Part shown: positions 23,820 to 35,900 of the stretch, one piece after another
How the letters are laid out: each line of letters starts with the position of its first letter
Numbering within the stretch: the stretch's first letter is position 1
Assembly: GCA_910591455.2 (NCBI GenBank)
Contig: OU342804.1
Location: 2,547,218-2,611,217 of the forward strand
DNA from: Pholis gunnellus
Taxonomy: Eukaryota; Chordata; Actinopteri; Perciformes; Pholidae
Length of the DNA: 64,000 bases
Direction: 5' to 3'
The notes under the pieces: generated by a model
The model's input: the letters and a program-made list of their open reading frames with translations, nothing else
What the model was told of the DNA's origin: nothing
The model's database searches: none
Position numbers and translations under genes: made by a program

Positions 23820-24910
23820 AATCATTTTAACACGGCGCGGAATGTGCTCGTGAACTTTTTTTGCATGCACTCATCTAGTGTCCACGATGTGCACGGCGAT
23901 GGAACGCTTTATGTGCTCTTGAAAAAGGCAGCATGTGAGAGCGTACACTTGCACCGGCGACCAAGCAGCACTTTGCATATACGCTCTTTTTCCTCTTCAT
24001 CCGGCTGTTATTTTGCTTCCTAATGAAATCACACACAAATCGCCCAAAGTGCTGACAACACAAGCTGCGAGGCCAGAAAGCCAATCCTCTCAGGGCTCCA
24101 TTTAGATAGCAGCTAAGGGGGGGGGAATAGATTTGATTCTGCTGTCTCTTTCCGGTTCCATTGCTGCCTGCCATGGCTGCTGTCTGGAAATATCTGAGGA
24201 AAAAAATCGCAGTAAAAATAAAATAATAAGGAAAGGAGAGAAAACACCAGTGAGTTAATCTAAATCTAAGCCCTGGACAAAGACCGGGGAGAAAGAGAGT
24301 CAAGAGAAGAAAGAATAAAAGGCAGACGGAGGCGAGCGGAGGAATGCTGGTAAACTTCTTTGCATCACGTGCCATAGCCCGGGCCATATTTCCCTCCTGA
24401 AATGACACTTTAATTAAACAAATTACTGCGCCTCGGGAGAAGGACCTTCAAGAGTGCGATAAGGCCGCGAGGGAGATAAAAGCCTTATAGGCAGTGTTTA
24501 TCAGAGATGCGGGGGTTTAAACCTTTAATAGGTAATGCCCAGATAAGTAAGCCTTTGTGGTGTTACTGGCGCAGAGATTTTTTACACAGAGGAGCTTACC
24601 AAAGAGAGGATAGGGGGGGAGACGTTGGATCAAACCAAGGACTTAAAGAGTCCCTGATTAAGAACGGCGGAGAGAAAAAAAGGGGACACCAAGAAGTGTC
24701 CCTTCACTAAACTCTCCTCTTTTATTTATACGCATATTTGAGATTGAGCTCTTCTACAGCCCTTTTCTGCGGGTTTAACCTTGGCTCGGATGCGGCATAT
24801 AGGCTTTTTTATTTGATATTTTTAACAAACCAGCATTTGTGATAAGACGCGTAACAATTTTCATGGATTAACATGAGTGTGAATATTTCTTGGCATGCGT
24901 CCCTGTAGTA
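23820..24910. promoter_or_regulatory. candidate conserved noncoding block
   Basis: The texture is highly ordered: GACACTTTAATTAAACAAAT at 24403-24422, GCCTTATAGGCAGTG at 24482-24496 and CCTTTAATAGGTAATGCCC at 24522-24540. Repeats are absent apart from a G9 run. A 177-residue minus-strand open frame (24408-23875) crosses it, with one hydrophobic stretch, but no domain is visible and its composition follows the DNA, so I do not call it a gene. The regulatory function is inferred. Confidence 0.35.
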
Positions 24911-25931
24911 CCTGTATACATACGCATGAGCTAAGAGCCATTGTTAAATAAAGAAAGTCTAAGTCTCTCTGTTTGTCATGAAGTTTCATCTCGTTACGGT
25001 GACTAGAAAAAGTTGTCTTCATGCGATTCCGTGGCCAAAACCGAAAAAAGGGGTTGGATTTGTTTTTCTCTATCGCCGAGACAATTTAAGCCTCAGACAG
25101 TTGAGGAGCAGAAACTACAAACATTAAGTCATTTCCATTGCACCGGCGTTTCTCGTTTCCTCTCAAAGCAAAGTCACTTTTGTAAATTATATAGCTGCTT
25201 GTTTCATTCATTCCTGCACGATTAGGAGATGAAAGTACAGCATATGTGCAAATATAGATTTTTCTTTTTTCTTTTACAATCTGTGTTTTGAACTTCAGCA
25301 AAGCCAGCTGATAAAGTATTTGCAATATGAGCAAGAGATGAGCAGACATTGCCTGTTTGCATGAGGCGCACATTGCCTCCAAAGCTTTTGTCCTGCACTG
25401 AATGATACAGGTGAACACAGGTGACGGAATCTGCATCTATACATACCTACAGGAATGACACAATCAGGGATATATTGTTTTAAAATGTCTTCTAGCAGGA
25501 AACCATCAATCACTTTATGAACTGGATACGGTGGAGGTTGGATTATATTACTTGGCTCCCGTAACCTTTGGAGTCTGATATGATATATAATGAATAAAAG
25601 AGTTGTAATGTGTGTTATCTCAAAACTTGCACTTTAAACGAGCCAATCGATAATTGTCACTCCCACTGACTGCTGCTTTGCAATTTAACAATCACCTATC
25701 ACGTGCATTCTTTAGTTTCAGGAGCATGAACAGCACTTTTTGTTGTGCGTAGAGGTTGCGTGTGTTGGTGCGGCGCTGTCCGTTGTGCTGAAACAGTGTG
25801 GAAGAGATCTATAGACCGAACGCTGTTTATAAGTTCGGTTTGTTAGCCTGCTCTCTTTTCATGGTTGTAAAAGAGAGAGAGAGAACGCTCAAAGCCAACA
25901 AAGAGTTTCTACGGTGATTTGACAGACATTG
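24911..25931. other. noncoding DNA, no gene recognised
   Basis: Chance frames only. A short GA stretch at about 25874-25883. Confidence 0.45.
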
Positions 25932-26370
25932 ACGTTTTAAAGCCTTGAACTTGGTGATTTTGCTGTCGCCATCTTGGACTATGACCATCGCGATGCTATT
26001 TTTTTTTGCAACAAATGAACGGAAGTTAGCATATTTGGAATGCAGAGGAGTGACGGAGAGTAGCCACGCCCTAAAGTATACTCCGCTTTATGGTCTGTTT
26101 GACTCTAAATGGACCATCATTTACTAAATGAACATCATGCTGTATTGAAGAAGACTTGAAACTAGAGATTGAGACCATAAACTCATGTTTACAATGTTTA
26201 CTGAGGTAATAAATCAAGAGAGAAGTAGAGTCATTTTCTCATAGACTTCTATACAATCTGACCTATTTTTGCAACCGGAGGAGTCGCCCCCTGCTGGTCA
26301 GTAGAGAGAATGCACGTTTGAAGACACTTTCGCATCTGCTTTACTCGGCAGATCGGAGGTTGTGGCCTTG
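25932..26370 (+). repeat. dispersed repeat family X, copy B (CTCF-like motif)
   Basis: This is a long copy sharing GTCGCCATCTTGGA, CCAATGAACGGAAGTTA-like, TTATGGTCTGTTTGACTC, CATCATGCTGTATTGAAGAA, ACTGAGGTAATAAATCAAG and the right-end phrase CGGAGGTTG with copies A and C. Bases 26285-26297 (CGCCCCCTGCTGG) are an exact reverse complement of the CTCF core CCAGCAGGGGGCG. Confidence 0.85.
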
Positions 26371-26942
26371 GTTAAATACATTTATTTGATCAGTAACCAC
26401 ATCAGTAATATAGGCCTATCCAATGCATATACCCCCTACCCCCCCTTGCCTTTCAATACCCCCCCCCCCGTTCTGCGGTCCACAGTATTACAGTAGAACA
26501 GACAACCAGTTTCCGTCTCCGCTTTCCTTTTCAACTCAAACAAGAGGAACAGGCATGTCGGGTGGTGATTATGCCGCTGTTATTTGACATATTACTGTAA
26601 CTGAAGCCAGGATCAACTGCTGGCTCCTGCTGGCTGAACACACGTCATGTGTTTTAGGTTAGAGGGTGCACGTGGTGGAGTTACGCTGAGAGACACCATT
26701 AACCCAACGCTGTGTGTGAGAAAGAAAAAAAGAGAGTAAGAAAGAAAGAAAGAAAGAAAGAAAGAAAAAGAGAAAGTGTCATTCACTGCAGTTGATGCCT
26801 TAACCCACAGCAAACATTTACCATCGCAACCACACCAAAGAGCTCTGCTGTAAGTTAACAGCCCCCCGGAGAGAGGGGGAGAGTGTTACACACTCTAAGA
26901 TCACTTCCTGTCTATACCCAATCCCCCCCCCCCCTTCTGCAC
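26371..26942. repeat. spacer with poly-C and (GAAA)n
   Basis: C runs lie at about 26440-26469 and 26925-26935. A GAAA tract of about seven units lies at 26740-26769. I see no gene. Confidence 0.8.
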
Positions 26943-26944
26943 TG

Positions 26945-27026
<82 letters not shown>
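26943..27026. repeat. (TG)n microsatellite, ~38 pure units
   Basis: The alternating TG tract is interrupted once by CG at about 26951 and is pure from 26952 to 27026. Long VCVCV/THTHT frames across it are artefacts. Confidence 0.97.
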
Positions 27027-27028
<2 letters not shown>

Positions 27029-28109
27029 GGCGTGTGCGTAGCGGAGGCCTATCCACCCCTATCTCCACGGAGGGGGCCCAGCGGACCACCACGGAGTATG
27101 TTCAAAGAGAGCTGGTGGTTATGGGAAATGATCCCCCCTCTTCTGTAAATGTTTTCCTTTTTTATTTCCCCCCTCTCGCTTCAAAGGACACGCTTTGCTC
27201 GCTTTTCCGCCGAGCGAATCGGGACGCGCGGGGCTAATAGCTCGCCGCAATGAGAAACACAAAACTAAAAAGACGCAACAGCTGCATGTGTCGTATATAG
27301 CGCGCCGCTCCCGTTAAGCTCATTTTCATTTCAGCACAAATCATTTACATTACAATCGCTTTGTTTTTGTTCACCCCTCACTGGGGGTGTCCTCTCTCAG
27401 CTGTTTTGATGAATTAGAACGAATGCATCATCGAATGCTCTCCTCTCGATCGCACGCATCCATTATTTAGAGGATAAAAGTAGCGCGGAGAGAAGACGGA
27501 GAGGGACTCGGTTTGTCAACGGCAGCCCTGGGCACAGACAGTTCTCTGCCTGTCACCATACCTGCCGCTGCCACTTCCCTTTAGCATAAGCAAGCGTGAA
27601 ATGTTTACCCGAACACGTCTCCGAGGGAGAGCGTGGAATGGGAGCTGGCACGGGGGGCTGCAGAGGAGGTGCGCCAAATGTGACAGATATATAAAACAGG
27701 GCGAGGGAGAGTGAGAGCGTGTGTCTTCGTGCTGTTTTTTTTTTGTGTGTGTCGAGCGGGAGCGGAAGAGCGACTGCCACTTCGCCATTGTGCCGGCTCC
27801 GCTGCTGAGGTGAGCCTTCAGCGTGGGGTGAATCCGAGCCCCCACCCCCGGGTGCGTGCATCCATCCTTGAGCCTTCAAAGCGCTCGCAGAGGCATCGCC
27901 ATGCCGTTCACGTCACAGGACAGCCACACATTAGCCGTCAAACTCCTCTTTCATCTCGCAACTTCTAAGAGGCCCATTGATTACTCTAAGTGGCCATTAC
28001 CAAACATCCGAGGCCTGCCGCCTCAGTCGGAGGCAACCACCGATAAAGAGGATGGGGGGGAAATCATCATGAGGTTGAATTTGAAGTGGATGGGAAGGAG
28101 GCAAACCTC
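27027..28109. promoter_or_regulatory. GC-richer candidate conserved block
   Basis: The block is locally rich in CpG (for example around 27180-27320 and 27560-27660) with AT-rich words between (TCATTTACATTACAATCGC at 27342-27360, CATCCATTATTTAGAGG at 27458-27474). I looked for a first exon or a coding motif and found none. It could be a promoter/CpG-island-like element or an enhancer; the sequence alone cannot decide. Confidence 0.3.
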
Positions 28110-28135
28110 AGACAGACAGACAGACAGACAGACAG
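28110..28135. repeat. (GACA)n microsatellite
   Basis: About six GACA units. A matching CTGT tract is at 51572-51592. Confidence 0.95.
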
Positions 28136-28302
28136 AATGAAAAGGAAGATAGCACCGAAGAGGAAGACACAAAAAATCACTCGTAAAAACATCAGCAGAC
28201 AAAAAAAAAAAAAAGACAGGCACTTTTTATTTATGTGTACAAACAAGGCGCTCTTGTCGTGCGGTAGCAGAGTGATGTGAACACGGAGTCCCCTCAGGAG
28301 CG

Positions 28303-28324
28303 CCCCCCCCCCCCACACACACAC
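28303..28324. repeat. poly-C (12) plus (CA)n
   Basis: A C run at 28303-28314 leads into a short CA tract. Confidence 0.9.
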
Positions 28325-28368
28325 CCCATGATAGTGCAAGACGGAACAGAGTCGAGCTGCCGACAGAC

Positions 28369-28700
28369 TCAGGCTACATCCACACTACTACGTTTTAAAA
28401 CAAAAACGATCTCCGTCCACACAGCGTTTCAGCATCGTTTTCAGAATGAAAACTGAAAACTAATATCACATACACTGAGCATGCGGGTGGGTGCCGGTGT
28501 AAACAGGAAGTAGATTGGTTGCTTAGTTAAAAAAACACGACAGAGTAATTAAGTAGTCTTAAACAATGAAAGGTCGTGCTTGATACTTCAGACCTACTCT
28601 AAGTCTGTTTCATGCCCTCGAATGTGAGCACGACCATGTTTCTGTGCGTTTTCATCTGAGAAAACAGTGCTTGTGTGGACATTTTCTCTTTTTTAGGACG
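28369..28700. mobile_element. probable MITE with CAGGCTACATCCACAC end
   Basis: The left end CAGGCTACATCCACAC is followed by ACGTTTTAAAACAAAAACG and GTCCACACAGCGTTT. The right side carries the inverted form GTTTTCATCTGAGAAAAC...TTGTGTGGACATTTTC near 28650-28690. The GGCTACRTCCACAC...GTGTGGACRTAGCC layout is one I recall from fish MITEs. The right terminus is degraded and no target duplication was confirmed. Confidence 0.5.
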
Positions 28701-29454
28701 AAGGAGAAAAGACACTCAAACCTCCAAGAAGCTGCTTTGGGGGCTTTGAGAGGCTACATCACCGCCCCTCCAGATACAGCGATGCTGTAATCTCCTGGCC
28801 TCATTCCATTTCGGAGTGAATGAGCCACGTTCCTGACATTGTGGAATACAAAGCCAATGAAATGGAGCCATGCTTTTCCTGCACAGACAAGTCAAAATAT
28901 CTGCCACAAAGGGGCTATTGACATGGTCCAGTCCATTCAGATCAAAGGGAGTACAATAATGATCAATTATACAATGATTATAGAGTCAAAAAGAATATGT
29001 CATATTCCATCATCTCTCACTGACTCAACCAGATCCAATATTCATCAAAGAGCAAAGAATTTGCTCAATATTTCTGCAAACTGAGACATCTGGATAGCTC
29101 AATACAAAGCTGAATGACTCATCCTGCAGAACGCATTGTACACTAATGGGTGTGATGATGTCGATGATCACGATGATGACAGTGATGATAACAGTGATCA
29201 TGATGATTTTACACTAAAACATTCCTCGTCCTGTCTCTTCCATGAGTGAGATGGATCGCAAGCTGCTTCGGGGCTGTCTCTGTGACTCACCCTGACCTAT
29301 GACCTCCCTGTGGAGAAGGGTGAGGGAAAATCTTTTAAAAAGATAGAGGCGATTATTTGACTTTGATTTCTATGTAAGTATGTATCTAATACCATACCAG
29401 TGCAGCATTTGTGTGGATACACAGATGCTGTATTTCAGTTTACCCACCCCCAAC
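28701..29454. other. noncoding DNA, no gene recognised
   Basis: A GATGAT-rich imperfect stretch lies at 29150-29210. Other frames are chance. Confidence 0.5.
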
Positions 29455-29458
29455 TTAA

Positions 29459-30041
29459 AGTTACTGTGAGGAACATTTAACTGGTTGTAAAGCAGTCTCA
29501 GTGTAATACGGATGCCTCTATATGACCTACATCAGTAAACAAAACCATTAGCGAGAAGATTGGCTATTGCTACATAGTTATTCTAAAAGCTTTTCATCGA
29601 TGCCACCGGGGTCAATTCCGGTAGAATCTGAAAAAATCACGTAGTTTCACCTGAAACTCTTTGAGCTCAGCCTCCAGCAGGGCCGTCCGGCAGGAACCAG
29701 CCCATTGCAGACAGACACAGCTGCGGCTTCGCTGCCTTCTTCGACCTGCAGTCGGAGCTCAGGCGGGAGTTGGGGAGCTCTGCGCCCATCAGCAATGGCT
29801 CCTCCTCCGGTCAAGAGAAGAGCTTTGCCTTGCTGCTCCCCGCTGGGAGCCAACACTGATGCCAAGCTGCTGGAGGGAAGGGAGGCTTATGAGAACCGGA
29901 ACCAAGCCTGAGCGGGGCAGGCTGTCAGACTCTGCGGCAGTAAAAAGAGAGGTTTTATAAAGGGAACGCTCGGAAACACTACCGCTTTTGTCCACAGGGA
30001 CCGCCAAAATTTACACAAAATGAAAATTCCTCATGGTATCT
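29459..30041. mobile_element. TTAA-flanked non-autonomous DNA transposon (583 bp)
   Basis: The left end is AGTTACTGTGAGGAA and the right end, reverse-complemented, is AGATACCATGAGGAA: 12 of 15 terminal bases match. Both ends are flanked by TTAA (29455-29458 and 30042-30045), which is the target duplication of Kolobok and piggyBac transposons. Its ends do not start with the CCY typical of piggyBac, so Kolobok-like is the better guess. It carries no transposase. The open frames inside (for example 29661-29960 plus) are artefacts of its GC-rich interior. Confidence 0.75.
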
Positions 30042-30045
30042 TTAA

Positions 30046-32107
30046 CAAGGCCTGGAGTTGTATGTGTGCACATATATCTTATGCCAACACTCTGTTTGAT
30101 GCTCCATGTCCTCCCAAAGCTACAACTGTAAAAAAAATAGAACTGTACATATTCAATTTATCTATACAAAACAATAGTCTAATGACCAAGTTATGATTGA
30201 TTTGGAACTCAACTGCTGCTGAGTGCCACAAAATGCAATTGATCAACAAGTCCATTTTGTGCTGTGGTTTTGTACCGACTTCTGGCTCAAGTACGCACTT
30301 GTTGTTAAGTAAATATTTCCGGTCATCATAGCCAACATATTTCTGTTAATTTTATGATACCGCTGGCACATTGGTAGTGCAGATGTAAAGTGGGTTGGAT
30401 CGGAGTAAATCGTCAGTAATTGTGGGCTATCATCAGTCAAAACCAATCCGATGGGCTGCTTTCATTCCCTCCATGAGCGGTACACTCCCCATCATGATGT
30501 GGGGACAGTTTCCCCATACAGAGGAGGGGCCAAACAGATTCTCCAGAAAGGAAACTGATGTTTCTGCCGAGGTGCTTAGCCAAGAGGCACGGATATGCAG
30601 CACCCATAATAAACTGCCTGTAGCAGTTGATGAAATATTGATATCATCGTCACCATGTCCTCTGTCGATGTGATATAAACTGGGGTGTAATCCCATGCTT
30701 TGCGATTTTTAATTGTTGATTGCTTTTATTTTGTGTTACTTACACAAGTATTGTTACACAATACTGCAAATGCAAGAAACAAAGGTTCATTGACAAGAAC
30801 AATACACCCTCCAAGAATGTTAAGAATACACAGTGCTTCTATTCAGGTATTCAGTGTGATCTAATGGACTGAAAAATGCATATTTGTGGATGCTAGAACG
30901 GTTTAAGTATCAGCAAGAGAATATATATATAGGGGAACTGGTCTATGATGCACCAGTTAAGATCTCTATGCAATTCTGGGGCATTATGGTGTTTGCAGTT
31001 GGGTAAAAGATGATGATCATTGGGGTGTTGATTGGGAGAAAAAGTTATCTGGTCCGTAGGCTGATGTTAATTCAAACAGTGCCTGTTATTGCGCCGGAAA
31101 GTGGTCCAACACTGCAAATTGTTTCCTCTGTTTTTTGGGTTGTTTTTGTTTTTTGACAGCAAAATGAATTAACCGATAAACCCCAAATAAAAACCAACAA
31201 ATAGCATGTACATAAGTCAGTCTGATCCCTCTATCAATCTTTAACTATCTAGAGACAGAGGGAGGTCTACATCCAGCCATGATTTGGTTTTTATCAAATC
31301 AGTAGTCATTGCTGCACTAACACGTTTATTGTAGCTTTTGGCCCTTCCCCCCCACTGCAATTCAACATACAGGCTTTGGTTCTGGAACATCTGTTTGGAA
31401 GAAGCTAGAGTAAAAAAGAATCAACACAACCAAAGGGGGATAACAGAATTTCTGGAGGTCCTTCTACATGTCCATCATCTGCAGTTTAAGGCATAAAAAA
31501 GAGCTCATAATACGAGCACCTGCAATACGAATTGCTCAAGATTGATTTTTCTAGCTAAATTTGTACTGAGTCCTGATTTGAATGCTCCACCCCCGGTGAG
31601 TGATGTCACAACAACACGTACGATTACTTAACTGGCACGGTAAGAAGAAAATGACTTAATAAAAGCAATAAAATCCCACTTTGCTACTGAAAAGTCACTT
31701 GATAAGTGTAACATCTGAGCCTTGTACTCACTCACTTTTGATTCATATTCCTTATTGCGCAGCTTCATATCAGCCATTACTTCCTCATGCATGCTGTCAT
31801 AACGTCACATCATGTCGGCCTATGGCGAGGAAACAACGGTGATGATGCAAAGACATTTTGTGTGTGTGTATTTGAGTTAGTGTACAGAATGTGCAGCAAC
31901 CCATCGCAGCAATACGTGTGTGTGCATTGGTCATCAGAGGGACATTTGGCGAGCGTCAGTGTGTGCACATGTGCGTATATGTGTGTGCGGTCGCGTCAGA
32001 CATCTCCATCCCCCGTGGCAGGGAGGCAGCACTGATTTATCCGTCGTCATTAAACCGGTGCCATTATTTTCTGTGCACCGGCTCTCAGCGCAGCAGAGCC
32101 TGCAGCA
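30046..32107. other. noncoding DNA; possible conserved block 31990-32100
   Basis: I see no gene. The piece 32033-32100 (GATTTATCCGTCGTCATTAAA then a CCGGTGCC/TGCACCGG inverted pair) has enhancer-like texture. A C7 run lies near 31348. Confidence 0.4.
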
Positions 32108-32397
32108 CCACACACACACACACACACACACACAGATGCCTCACTGTACACGATGCACCTGCAAAGCCACGAGCTCTGCGCGTAGAACTAACACATTCAG
32201 GCACGTTACCAAACAGGAGCCACCTAGGTGGGTTTTCAGCAAAGGATCAGATTACCCAGAGTATCCGGAAAGAGACAAAGTGTCCTCGCTTTGTGGGATT
32301 CTCCTCATCTTGCGATCACTTCAAGGGCCATTTGTGTTCACATGAATAGAAAACACACACACACACACAGAAAGAGAGAGAGAGAGAGAGAGAGAGA
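32108..32397. repeat. (CA)n, (CA)n and (GA)n microsatellites
   Basis: CA tract at 32108-32134, CA tract at 32354-32369 and (GA)13 at 32372-32397. The DNA between is unique. Long overlapping frames here are low-complexity. Confidence 0.92.
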
Positions 32398-32920
32398 ATG
32401 CATTTGTGTGTATCCACCTCCAAACAGATTACAGCTGCTTTTCTCTCAGACGTTCTCTATATGTTGCTCGTGGCAGATTTTGGAGGCAGATGGCGCTGCC
32501 AGGCGTGTATATATTTTATGTTCCAGCCCCGCCCAACTCAGAGGCTCGGGACGCTAAAAAGCATCGTAAAAAAAAAGGGGGGAAAAAAATCAAAGATCAG
32601 CGTACAGAGCTAATAATATAATCATTGGGAACACCTGCAAAGTTGCAGATGGACGATTTCAGGCAGGACGCTCCGTCAGTCGCGAGGTCCCGCCCACCCA
32701 TATGGAGAGCTGGAGCGGTGGGGACGATGTCACTCATCCTCTCTCTCTTCTTGAAACACACACACACACACAGACACCAGATTTTATAAACCTACAAGCT
32801 CAATGGGACTTATTGTGTTTTTCTGTATGTAAGCTGTACATTTGGGTGCTTGTCTGTGTAGATTGTTGTACATACAATTGTGCTTAAGTTTGACAAACTC
32901 ATGCACAGACCAATGTTCTA
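32398..32920. other. noncoding DNA, no gene recognised
   Basis: A short CA tract at 32757-32772. I recognise nothing else. Confidence 0.5.
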
Positions 32921-35900
32921 AATCAGAATCAGAACCGTTTATTGCCATAGTATGTTGAACATACAAGGAATTTGACATGACGGGAGGTGCATTACATTCA
33001 ACAATCAACGACAATCAGTGCAAGTAGAAACATATTCAAATTTACAGAGAGATATAAAATAAAGTAAGATATAAAATAAAGTGAAATATAAAATAAAGTG
33101 CACAAACGAACAGATAACAGGACTATAAACAAGTGAGATGTGTATTGTAAAAGTGTCGAGTGTAATAGAAGGGATAGAAGGGATGCAGGGGAGTGACCGG
33201 TAGGAATTTGTCCTGGGGATGACAGTCAGTGGGGGGTCCCGGGCTCTGTTAATGAGCCCGACTGCAGAAGGGAAGAAGCTGTTCATGTGGCGTGAGGTCT
33301 TGGTCCTGATGGACCTCAGCCTCCTGCCAGATGGAAGGGGCACGAACAGTTTTTGTCCAGGGTGAGAGGGGTCGGTTACAATCTTTCTTGCTTGCTTCAG
33401 GGTCCTTAAAAGGAACAAGTCCTGGAGGGACGACAGATTGCAGCCAATCACCCTCTCGGCAGAGCGAATGATGCGCTGCAGTCTGCCCTTGTCCTTGGCA
33501 GTGGCTGCAGCGTACCAGACCGTGATGGAGGAGCAGAGGATGGACTCAATGATGGCAGTGTAGAAGTGCACCATCATTGTCTTTGGCAGGTTGAATTTCT
33601 TCAGCTGCCTCAGGAAGTACATCCTCTGCTGAGCCTTCTTTGTGATGGAGCTGATGTTCAGCTCCCACTTGAGGTCCTGGGATATGATGGAGCCCAGGAA
33701 GCGGAAGGACTCCACCGCGTCGACGGGGGAGTCACACAAGGTGATGGGGGCTGGTGGGGCTGCATTCTTCCGGAAATCCACAACCATCTCCACTGTCTTT
33801 AGAGCGTTGAGCTCCAAGTTGTTCAGACCGCACCAGGTCACCAGATGGTCAGTCTCCCACCTGTAGGCGGACTCATCCCCACCAGAGATGAGTCCAATGA
33901 GGGTGGTGTCATCCGCAAACCACAGGAGCTTGGCGGACTGGTGACTGGAGGTGCAGCTGTTGGTGTACAGGGAGAAGAGCAGAGGGGAAAGAACGCAGCC
34001 TTGGGGGGAACCGGTGCTGATGGTCCGGGAGGCTGAGACGTGTTTTCCCAGCTTGACGTGCCGCTTCCTGTCAGACAGGAAGTCTGTGATCCACTTGCAG
34101 GTGGAGTCGGGCACGTGCAGCTGGGAGAGCTTGTCATGCAGCAGATACGGGATGATGGTGTTGAAGGCAGAGCTGAAGTCCACAAACAGGATCCTGGCGT
34201 AGGTTCCTGGGGAGTCCAGATGCTGGAGGATGAAGTGAAGGGCCATGGTGACTGCGTCATCTACATACCTGTTGGCTCTGTAAGCGAACTACAGGGGGGC
34301 CAGGAGTGGGTCGGTGAGGGTTTTAAGGTGGGACAGGACAAGGCACTCAAAAGACTTCATGACCACAGAGGTCAGGGCGATGGGCCTGTAGTCATTAAGT
34401 CCTGTGATCCTTGTTTTTTTGGGGACGGGGATGATGGTGGAGACCTTGAAGCAGGCTGGTACGTGGCATGTCTCCAGGGAGGTGTTGAAGATGTCTGTAA
34501 ACACCGGAGACAGCTGATCAGCACAATGCTTCAGGGTGGAGGGTGAGACAGAGTCCGGGCCGGCTGCTTTGAGGGGGTTTTGTTTTTGAAAAAGCCTGTT
34601 GATGTCTCTCCAGAATAGAGAGAGTCGTCACTGGGGAAGGGGGTGGGGGGACAGTTGGATGGGTGATACAGATGCATGGGCCCCTGCTGGGCTGGGGGAG
34701 GGGGACCTGGTGGTCTGGGGCTGGTTGATGGAGCTGTGGGGGATGGAGTCAGGGCTGTCCCATTGTCCATCAAAGCGACAGTAGAACTCGTTCAGCTCGT
34801 CTGCCAGGCGGAGGTCATTCATGGAGTGTGAGGCTTTTGGCTTGTAGTTGGTGATCTGTCTGAGGCCTCTCCAGACAGAAGCAGAGTCGTTTGCTGAGAG
34901 CTGGTGTTGCAGTTTCTCAGAGTACAGTTGTTTAGCATCTCTCACCGCTTTGCTAAACCTGTACTTTGACTCTTTATACAAGTCCTTGTCCCCACTCCTA
35001 AATGCCTGATCCTTTTGCAGTCTTAGCTGTCTGAGTTCCGCTGTGAACCAGGGTTTGTCATTGTTGTAACTCACCCTGGTGCTTGATGGAACACAGCTGT
35101 CCTCACAGAAGCTGATATATGAAGTTACAGCCTCTGTGTACTCTCCAGACTGTTGGTAGCAATCCTGAAAACATCCCAGTCTGTACAGTCCAGGCACGCC
35201 CTAAGATCCTCCAGAGCTTCACTGGTCCACTTCTTGAGTTTCCTCACCACAGGTTTACAGAGCTTTAATTTCTGCCTGTAAGCAGGAATCAGATGGACCA
35301 TGACTTGGTCAGAGACCCAGTGCAGCACGAGGGACGGCGTGATAGGCCCCGCTGATTGTTGTGCAGCAGTGGTCCAGAATCTTCTCCTCTCTGGTAGGGC
35401 ATTTAATGAACTGTCTGTATTTGGGGAGTTCATGGCTGAGGTTTCCTTTTTTAAAGTCACCAAGGACAATAAATAAAGAGTCCGGGTTGGTCCGCTCCAC
35501 ACACAGTATCTGTTCGGCGAGTGTCCGCTGTGCTTCCTGCACGTTACCCTGCGGCGGCATGTAAACACCGACCAGAATGAATGAAGCGAACTCACGGGGG
35601 GAATAGAAGGGTTTGCAGTTTATGATAAAAGATTCCAGATCAGGAGAACAGTGTTGTAGAATCACTTTCACATCCTTACACCAGCCACTGTTGGAGTAGA
35701 AACATATTCCTCCACCTTTCGATTTGCTGGAACTCGGAGTCCGGTATCGATCCACAGAGCCAGGTCTCAGTGAAGCACAAAACGGAGGATGAAGAAAAGT
35801 CTCTGTCTCTCCCCACCAATAGCTGAAGTTCGTCCAGTTTGTTGCACAGTGAGCGGACGTTTGAGAGAAATACGCCCGGCAGCGGTGTGCGAAATCCACG

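Noticed and set aside
24403..24420. bacterial-style operators or terminators
   Set aside because: AT-rich palindromes and hairpins here are in vertebrate DNA; prokaryotic signals do not apply.
26901..27237. VCVCV / THTHT open frames
   Set aside because: Translations of the TG/CA microsatellite on both strands.
28086..28140. CRISPR-like or phage-like repeat array
   Set aside because: Simple GACA microsatellite; the genome is eukaryotic and no repeat-spacer structure exists anywhere in the window.
29661..29960. plus-strand Ala/Arg/Leu-rich ORF
   Set aside because: Lies wholly inside the TTAA-flanked MITE; GC-rich artefact.
31891..32349. 152-residue plus-strand ORF
   Set aside because: It spans a CA microsatellite, has no domain, and other frames across the same tract are equally open.
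33566..34784. plus-strand open frames across the LINE
   Set aside because: Antisense shadows of the minus-strand reverse transcriptase.
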